From assembly GCA_963971425.1 (NCBI GenBank), contig OZ020520.1:12523807-12587806 (forward strand): a stretch of 64,000 nucleotides of DNA. The letters run 5' to 3'. Under the pieces are notes generated by a model. The model did no database searches. It saw only the letters and a list, made by a program, of their open reading frames with translations, and was not told the origin of the DNA. The position numbers and the translations under genes are program-made. Positions 58,852 through 64,000 of this stretch are shown here, piece by piece. The stretch comes from Bryoerythrophyllum caledonicum. Taxonomy: Eukaryota > Streptophyta > Bryopsida > Pottiales > Pottiaceae. The stretch's first letter is position 1. The number at the start of each line of letters is the position of its first letter.

Positions 58852-59744
58852 TTATTCTACAAACAACATAGTACAGAAGCTCAATCAACACATAAAATTA
58901 AAGTTGTATATAAATAAATGTTTACCTCAAGATGTGTTGCAGGTGTTAGTCGTACATGCACTGGTGCTTGATGACGTTCAACATTAGGTCACCATTCCAT
59001 CGTTGTTGTTGAACATGTTTTTCAACTCTTCCCACTTTACCTACAACACATGCATAAAATTTATATGGTAAACTATGTGATAAAAAGTCCTAATTATCTT
59101 CGTATTACACAGCCCAAAATTTTAATATAATATGTAAAAAGCTTAAACAAAAGAAAAAGCGAAGCAAAAGGTCCAAAGTTCTAAAGTCAAACTTTGACTA
59201 GTAAACTTGGGGCACAAGGTTCCAACAAGGATATAAGGTTTCTATGCAAATCTAGAGGTCTCTTTCCTTCCCAGTTTCTAAGGTGAGCTCTCTTGCAATT
59301 GAAACCTCAAGGCCATGTGCATTTTTCTTCATTCACTAATCTCTGTCAACTTTGTATGTACTGTGTAGATCGGAGGCCATTTGCACATTGAGGAGACTTT
59401 TGCGAATTTACATTTACGACATTTACATTGGTAAGCTTTGTTTCAATTCTGAATGAGTGAACTCCAGGGTTAGGTTCAGGATAATTAAAGTCAATTAGAG
59501 TTACAATAGAGAGCAGTACCAATATTGGAGCACCCAATTGAGAACATGAACTTGAGTATGATTAAAATTGCAATTACAACAAAAGTTTAATGTTCACACA
59601 AGGTAGCTGTCAACAACTAGAGAGTGCAGGTTTTGTACTACTAAAACACTGACACAAAACCCACACAAAACTGAAGTCAAGAGATAGCACGTAGAATGGC
59701 ACTAAGTCCTAAGTAAAGCACATCAGCACACTACCTGAAACCCT

Positions 59745-59935
59745 AGCCGCCACATGATTACCCTAGCCGACACAACTGAATCCTAGCTGCCGCAACCAAA
59801 CCCTAGCCGCCACATGATTACCCTAGCCGACACAACTGAATCCTAGCTGCCGCAACCAAACCCTAGCCGCCACAACCAAACCCTAGCCGCAACCAAACCC
59901 TAGCTGACGCAACCAAACCCTAGCCGCCGTTCCCA
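59745..59935. repeat. 60-bp tandem repeat with CCCTAGCCGMC core
   Basis: CCCTAGCCGACACAACTGAA followed by TCCTAGCTGCCGCAACCAAA and CCCTAGCCGCCACATGATTA is repeated at exactly 60 bp (59761 and 59821), then decays into shorter AACCAAACCCTAGCCGC units. Confidence 0.92.
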
Positions 59936-59976
59936 TGGAGTTCGCACAATACCTCATGGAGCAACTGTAGACTGGA

Positions 59977-59994
59977 GGTGTGCGCGCGCACACC
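59977..59994. other. 18-nt perfect palindrome
   Basis: GGTGTGCGCGCGCACACC. The same core occurs as a 22-nt palindrome at 60843-60864 on the other side of the gap. Confidence 0.8.
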
Positions 59995-60225
59995 CCCAAA
60001 CTGCTGGTGGACCTCCATCACCATATCCAATATCGTTGACGCCGAAAGCCCAAACCCTGTGAACGTGCTTCTTGAACTCTGAACGGCCTCACGCAAGGTG
60101 CTGCTGGTTGCACAACGTCGACGAAGAACCTTGCATGGGCAACTCCAAACTTTGAGCAGCCAAACGAAGGCGGAGAGCAATGAGATGCGAGTGCCATAGT
60201 CGCAAGCGCGCGCGATGCCCTGTCG

Positions 60226-60425
60226 NNNNNNNNNNNNNNNNNNNNNNNNNNNNNNNNNNNNNNNNNNNNNNNNNNNNNNNNNNNNNNNNNNNNNNNNNNN
60301 NNNNNNNNNNNNNNNNNNNNNNNNNNNNNNNNNNNNNNNNNNNNNNNNNNNNNNNNNNNNNNNNNNNNNNNNNNNNNNNNNNNNNNNNNNNNNNNNNNNN
60401 NNNNNNNNNNNNNNNNNNNNNNNNN
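60226..60425. other. Assembly gap (200 N)
   Basis: Exactly 200 Ns, flanked by GC-rich sequence; about 60426-60530 consists of GCCCGCTGCC-like repeats. Confidence 0.99.
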
Positions 60426-61029
60426 GCCATCACTGCGCATGGTCTGGCGCAGGCCCGCAGCCTGGCCGTAGCCCGCTGCCAGGCCCGCTGCCGCGCAGCC
60501 TGGCCCGCTGCCTGCCTCAGGGCTGTGGGATCCAATTTTTTTTTCTTACAAAAATTTGACCCCTCCCATGCTCTTTCCTCCATCTCTCCTCTCCCCTCCC
60601 GCGCCTTATCCTTCTTGTGTCTACCAAACCCTAGCCGCACACATTTTCTCTTCCTCACACCTCTCAAAACTTACCTCCTCTCTCTCACCTCCCATTCATT
60701 CCTCTCCCTCACAACTCTTCTCTCCCCACCCTCCGCCCTCACAAGCCCCTCTCTCACAATCCCACAAGTCTCTCACAACCTCTCCCTCCTCCAAACCCTC
60801 TCTCTCACACTCACTCACAGCCACCCTCACAAACTACTACCAGGGGTGTGCGCGCGCACACCCCTTGTAAGACTACCCAAAGGTGCAACATATTGATATC
60901 CGTATTGATACCCTGAATTTGAAAACCCTAATTCCAAACCCTAAGTAGATACCTCGGTTGATAACCGGTTGTGGGGCCCAATAATTCATACCCTGGTGGA
61001 GATACCCTCCACATTGATACCCCAAGTAC
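60426..61029. other. GC-rich then pyrimidine-rich DNA
   Basis: About 60545-60840 is strongly C/T-rich on the plus strand (CTCTCTCACCTCCC-like), like a plant 5' leader or polypyrimidine repeat, and ends in the palindrome at 60843. Phrases built on GATACCC follow (60895-61025). No gene supported. Confidence 0.45.
60843..60864. other. 22-nt perfect palindrome
   Basis: Four Gs, TGTGCGCGCGCACA, four Cs. Shares its 18-nt core with 59977-59994. Confidence 0.85.
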
Positions 61030-62140
61030 CTTTGACCAAAAATGATGTCGAGAATATCTCAACCAAAAATCTTTAGAAATGCTTGTTTTGGTGCAATTTG
61101 CAAGGAAAACAAATTGAAGTTTTTTTGGTAGTTTTAACCGTAGGATCTCAAAAATGACTTATTAAGTAATATACTCGCAAAATTTCATAAAGTTTTACCG
61201 CACGGATTGAAAGATTATAATGTTTGAAGTAGAGAAAAGGTTCATTTTCATCCCTACGTTTTATGGATCAGCAGTCTTTGACCTCAATTGGTGTCCAATT
61301 TTGGCATTTCAAAGGGTCTCAACAAATTACCATAATGTTCAGCATGATGTTATTTTGCTATATACCAATTTTGAGAGGTAGACAAGGAGTGTAGCATATT
61401 CAAAAAAATTGTGCAATGAGTGGAGGTTCAATAATTCTCAATTCACGTTATATTTTTTTGTGAACTTGATATTGTTTTGAATGGGAATCCAAATGGTCAA
61501 TAAGAAGGTTTACATCACATAATGCCGTCGGAAAAATCAAAAGTGAATCATAAGAAGATCTCAAAGATTTATGTGGAAAGGTAGAAGTTTTTTTGATACC
61601 ATGGCCGAAAATGTGTGACAATGTGTGAAAATAATTGCCTTGGATTAATATGCTATTTCACCAATTTAGAACTAACAACATGATTAACACAATCGTATTG
61701 GATTTAGATCTTGTATAGTGCAACACTTTTGAGAGGTAGACAAGGAGTGTAGCATATTCAAAAAAATTGTGGAATGAGTGGAGGTTCAATAGTTCTCAAT
61801 TCACGTTATATTTTTTTTGTGAAATTGATATTGTTTTAAATGAGAATCCAAATGGTCAATAAGAAGTTTTACATTGCATAATGCTGTAGGCAAAGTCAAA
61901 AGTGAATCATACGAAGTTCTCAAAGTTTTAAGTGGACAGGTAGAAGTTTTTTGGTACTCTCCTCGACAATGTGTGACAATGTGTGAAAATAATTGCCTTG
62001 GATTAATATGCTATTTCACCAATTTAGAACTAACAACATGATTAACACAATGGTATTGTATTTAGATCTTGTGTAGTGCAATACTTTTGAGAGGTGAACA
62101 AAGAGTGTAGCATATTCAAAAAAAATGTGCAATGAGTGGA
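61030..62140. repeat. Dispersed AT-rich repeat with ~360-bp tandem sub-units
   Basis: GAGAGGTAGACAAGGAGTGT plus AGCATATTC starts at about 61373 and 61733, with a diverged copy (GAGAGGTGAACAAAGAGTGT) near 62091, so the period is about 360 bp. Each unit carries CAATGAGTGGAGGTTCAA and GACAATGTGTGAAAATAATT. Related sequence lies at about 57.75-58.15 and 4.80-4.99 kb. It ends just before the ORF at 62217. Confidence 0.8.
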
Positions 62141-62216
62141 GGTTCAAAAATTCTTATTCCATACTAATAGTGACTATCATTTTGTGATGATATACAGGTT
62201 TTTTGAGTGTTGCGTT

Positions 62217-64000
62217 ATGGCACCACCAAATATTGATAGAATCTGGGAGAGCCACGGTTGGTGGATCGCGGAAGTGGATGAGTCGAGCCCCTTCTTATGG
62301 GTGACGGATTATCCCTTTGAGCTGGGGAAGCGTACATCTGCATTGGGAAAGAGTTTTGGCAAAATCCAGGCAATCACTCTTCGACGTGATGATATGGTAT
62401 ACGTTACTTGCGTAGTGGGTCCAGGTCAATCGGAGGTGAAGACTTCTCTTTCGAAGAAGTTGCTTCTTGCACCTGTCCCTTTGAATCTCCTTCAAAATCC
62501 AAGTCAAGTGAAATTCCTCAAATCATTGCAGACGTTTTGGTTGAACATCTCTCTTGCGGTATGTACCGCTAGACACAACAACGTCTTAGCCTGTTTAGCG
62601 TTATCACCGGAGATGGTGCTGAAGGCTAAGAAGATTATGGAGGAATATATTAGATATGAAGCATTTCGGGAGAGGGACCCATCACGTGCGACAACTCAAG
62701 CCCCACCAGCGGAACCAGAAGAAACATAAGTTTATCAAATTCTTGCTGAGCCGTTGCAACTGGATTGGCAACCACTGGAGGGGGGGAGGGGAAGTGGAGG
62801 CCAACATCCCACCACAACTTCTGAGGTACAGACATTACCGAATCCTCCATTAACGAGTAGACGTCCTACGAAGAGGCCACGACGTGTTGACAGTGATGTA
62901 GCTTCTGGTTCAATAGAAGGCCCATCAAGTTTGGATCCAAGTGGGAGGAGGTTGATTGGGAGAAGTGCAAGATCGGGTGGCAGGATTCCTAGGTCGGGGC
63001 TCAGGACGTCTGATGGTCATCATAGGGCCCCTACATCTACACCGGGAGATTTAGCTGATTTGTCAGCCATGGCGCCGGAGGAAGAAGATTTTCACAACCT
63101 TCCAGACAGTATACCAGAGGATTTTGAAGACAATGCGGAGATACCACAAGATATTCCAACTCCTATGAATTTAAAAGCACCAGTGCCTACAACAGAGGAG
63201 ATTGCGAAAGGATCAGTGTGGGGGAATTTTGTGTTTAAGGCACACATAGACCGCATTGTCTCTGTAGAGAATCCGGAAACCAACCACCGGGTTTTATCAC
63301 AGAAGAGGGTCATAGAAGTATTCAACCGTTTACGAGACCCAGAATCCGCGACTCGGGTGAGTAGATTGGTACTTCGACCGATCAGATACATCGTGCATAC
63401 TACCACCGATGATGGTGTCGTTGAGAAGGAAGAGCTGCCATTTCCGTTGGTAGGTACCGCACGAGAGTTTGAGCGCATGTTCATTGCACACGGGAGTGCT
63501 TCTGCACAGGGTGCTATGGGATCCCAGTATTCTTGGCTTCAAGATCATATCATTTGGGAACCGGTGGATGGGCAACACATAGTAGCAGCTTGTAAGTTTA
63601 CACAGCAGCAGTGGAGAGATGGTACTATGCCTTTAAACGAGTATCTGGACACGTTTGAGCGGCGGGAGGCCTCTTTTGTGGTGTATGATGATCGTCGCTT
63701 TTACATTGAGAAGTCTGCGCGGATCAACGTGGCGGAGTTCCAGAGACATTCATATTCTACCATGGAGGAGGATTTGAGGAAGATCCGTCAGATTTGGGAT
63801 CTATACGGGAGGCCTGATAGCACACTACGTGCGGACGATGCACGCAGGGCTATTGCTTTGGTGAGTGCGGCAAGTGCAGTGCATAAGTTGCCCAAGGGGG
63901 ATGGAGTTGTCACGGTGAAGAGGTTGGCCAAAAACATGGAGGATCTGACCAATCATGCATGGAATCCGAGCAATGACTGCTTCGAAGCTATCATTCAAGT
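62217..64000 (+). pseudogene. Unrecognised long ORF with one in-frame TAA, runs off the window
   Basis: ATG 62217 (MAPPNIDRIWESHGWWIAEV) follows an acceptor-like GATATACAG at 62198. The frame is open for 170 codons to TAA 62727-62729, then continues in the same frame without another stop to the window end (about 424 more codons). The second part is Pro/Arg/Gly-rich at first (RRPTKRPRRVDSDVASGSIE), then acidic (MAPEEEDFHNLPDSIPEDFE), then globular (WGNFVFKAHIDRIVSVENPE; FIAHGSASAQGAMGSQYSWL). No family recognised. The TAA may be a pseudogene lesion, or an intron may skip it. Possibly a transposon gene, since related repeats flank both it and the transposase at 54-57 kb. Confidence 0.55.

Larger units (their letters stand above)
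58864..60225. other. Intergenic DNA before the second gap
   Basis: No supported gene up to about 59.74 kb. Then a 60-bp tandem repeat (59745-59935), a palindrome (59977-59994) and GC-rich sequence entering the gap. Confidence 0.5.

Noticed and set aside
59745..59935. Interstitial telomere repeat
   Set aside because: The unit is CCCTAGCCGMC within a 60-bp repeat, not the CCCTAAA plant telomere heptamer.
60018..60896. ORFs across the second N gap
   Set aside because: They consist largely of unknown bases and GC-rich or pyrimidine-rich repeat sequence.
1..64000. tRNA, rRNA, CRISPR array or bacterial operon features
   Set aside because: None seen. The introns, LINEs and hAT element show eukaryotic nuclear DNA, and the tandem repeats lack CRISPR repeat-spacer structure.

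Overview
The window looks like nuclear DNA of a land plant. The evidence is a four-exon seed-maturation-protein (SMP, LEA class) gene with GT-AG introns and plant-type 5' leaders, set in long TE-filled intergenic DNA with two 200-N scaffold gaps. The large genome style and the unusual LINEs hint at a non-seed plant such as a fern, lycophyte or bryophyte, but that is a guess. Only the SMP gene looks like an ordinary host gene; almost everything else is transposon or repeat.

Layout. 1-3.5 kb: SMP gene on the minus strand with ABRE-like motifs upstream. 3.5-9.7 kb: AT-rich DNA, then a threefold ~440-bp tandem repeat carrying a small ORF, then GC-rich degenerate sequence. 9.7-19.4 kb: GC-rich 20-24-bp minisatellite arrays alternating with a broken hAT transposase and two tandem paralogs of an unrecognised gene, both interrupted by a stop at the same codon. 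19.4-53.7 kb: one nested LINE cluster. 54.2-57.5 kb: a DUF7869-like putative DDE transposase with one in-frame TAG. 57.5-62.1 kb: repeats, a tiny LINE stub and the second gap. 62.2-64 kb: an unrecognised ORF with one in-frame TAA that runs off the window.

The main discovery is the LINE family. An old minus-strand element (D) was split by two full-length relatives: B (plus strand, 37658-51445, 13.8 kb, 15-bp target-site duplication) and A (minus strand, 20398-35343, 13.2 kb once a 1.75-kb solo LTR is removed, 10-bp duplication with one mismatch). Joining the flanks restores D's reading frame across the B site. Each element has a long 5' leader, ORF1 (about 470 aa, no recognised domain, coiled-coil C-terminus), a Thr/Asn/Tyr-rich linker, a 2A-like ribosome-skipping motif (GDIETNPGP), and then a very large ORF2 (about 2,350 aa) with APE endonuclease, reverse transcriptase, RNase H and a Cys/His motif. 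The 3' end is a 12-bp hairpin with a UUC loop followed by a (UUC)n tail. A and B carry the 2A leader twice, with the upstream 2A mutated and the downstream one intact. All copies are broken. An 83-bp stub at 58.77 kb with its own 12-bp duplication, and probably a 42-bp stub inside B, show that the hairpin end alone was inserted.
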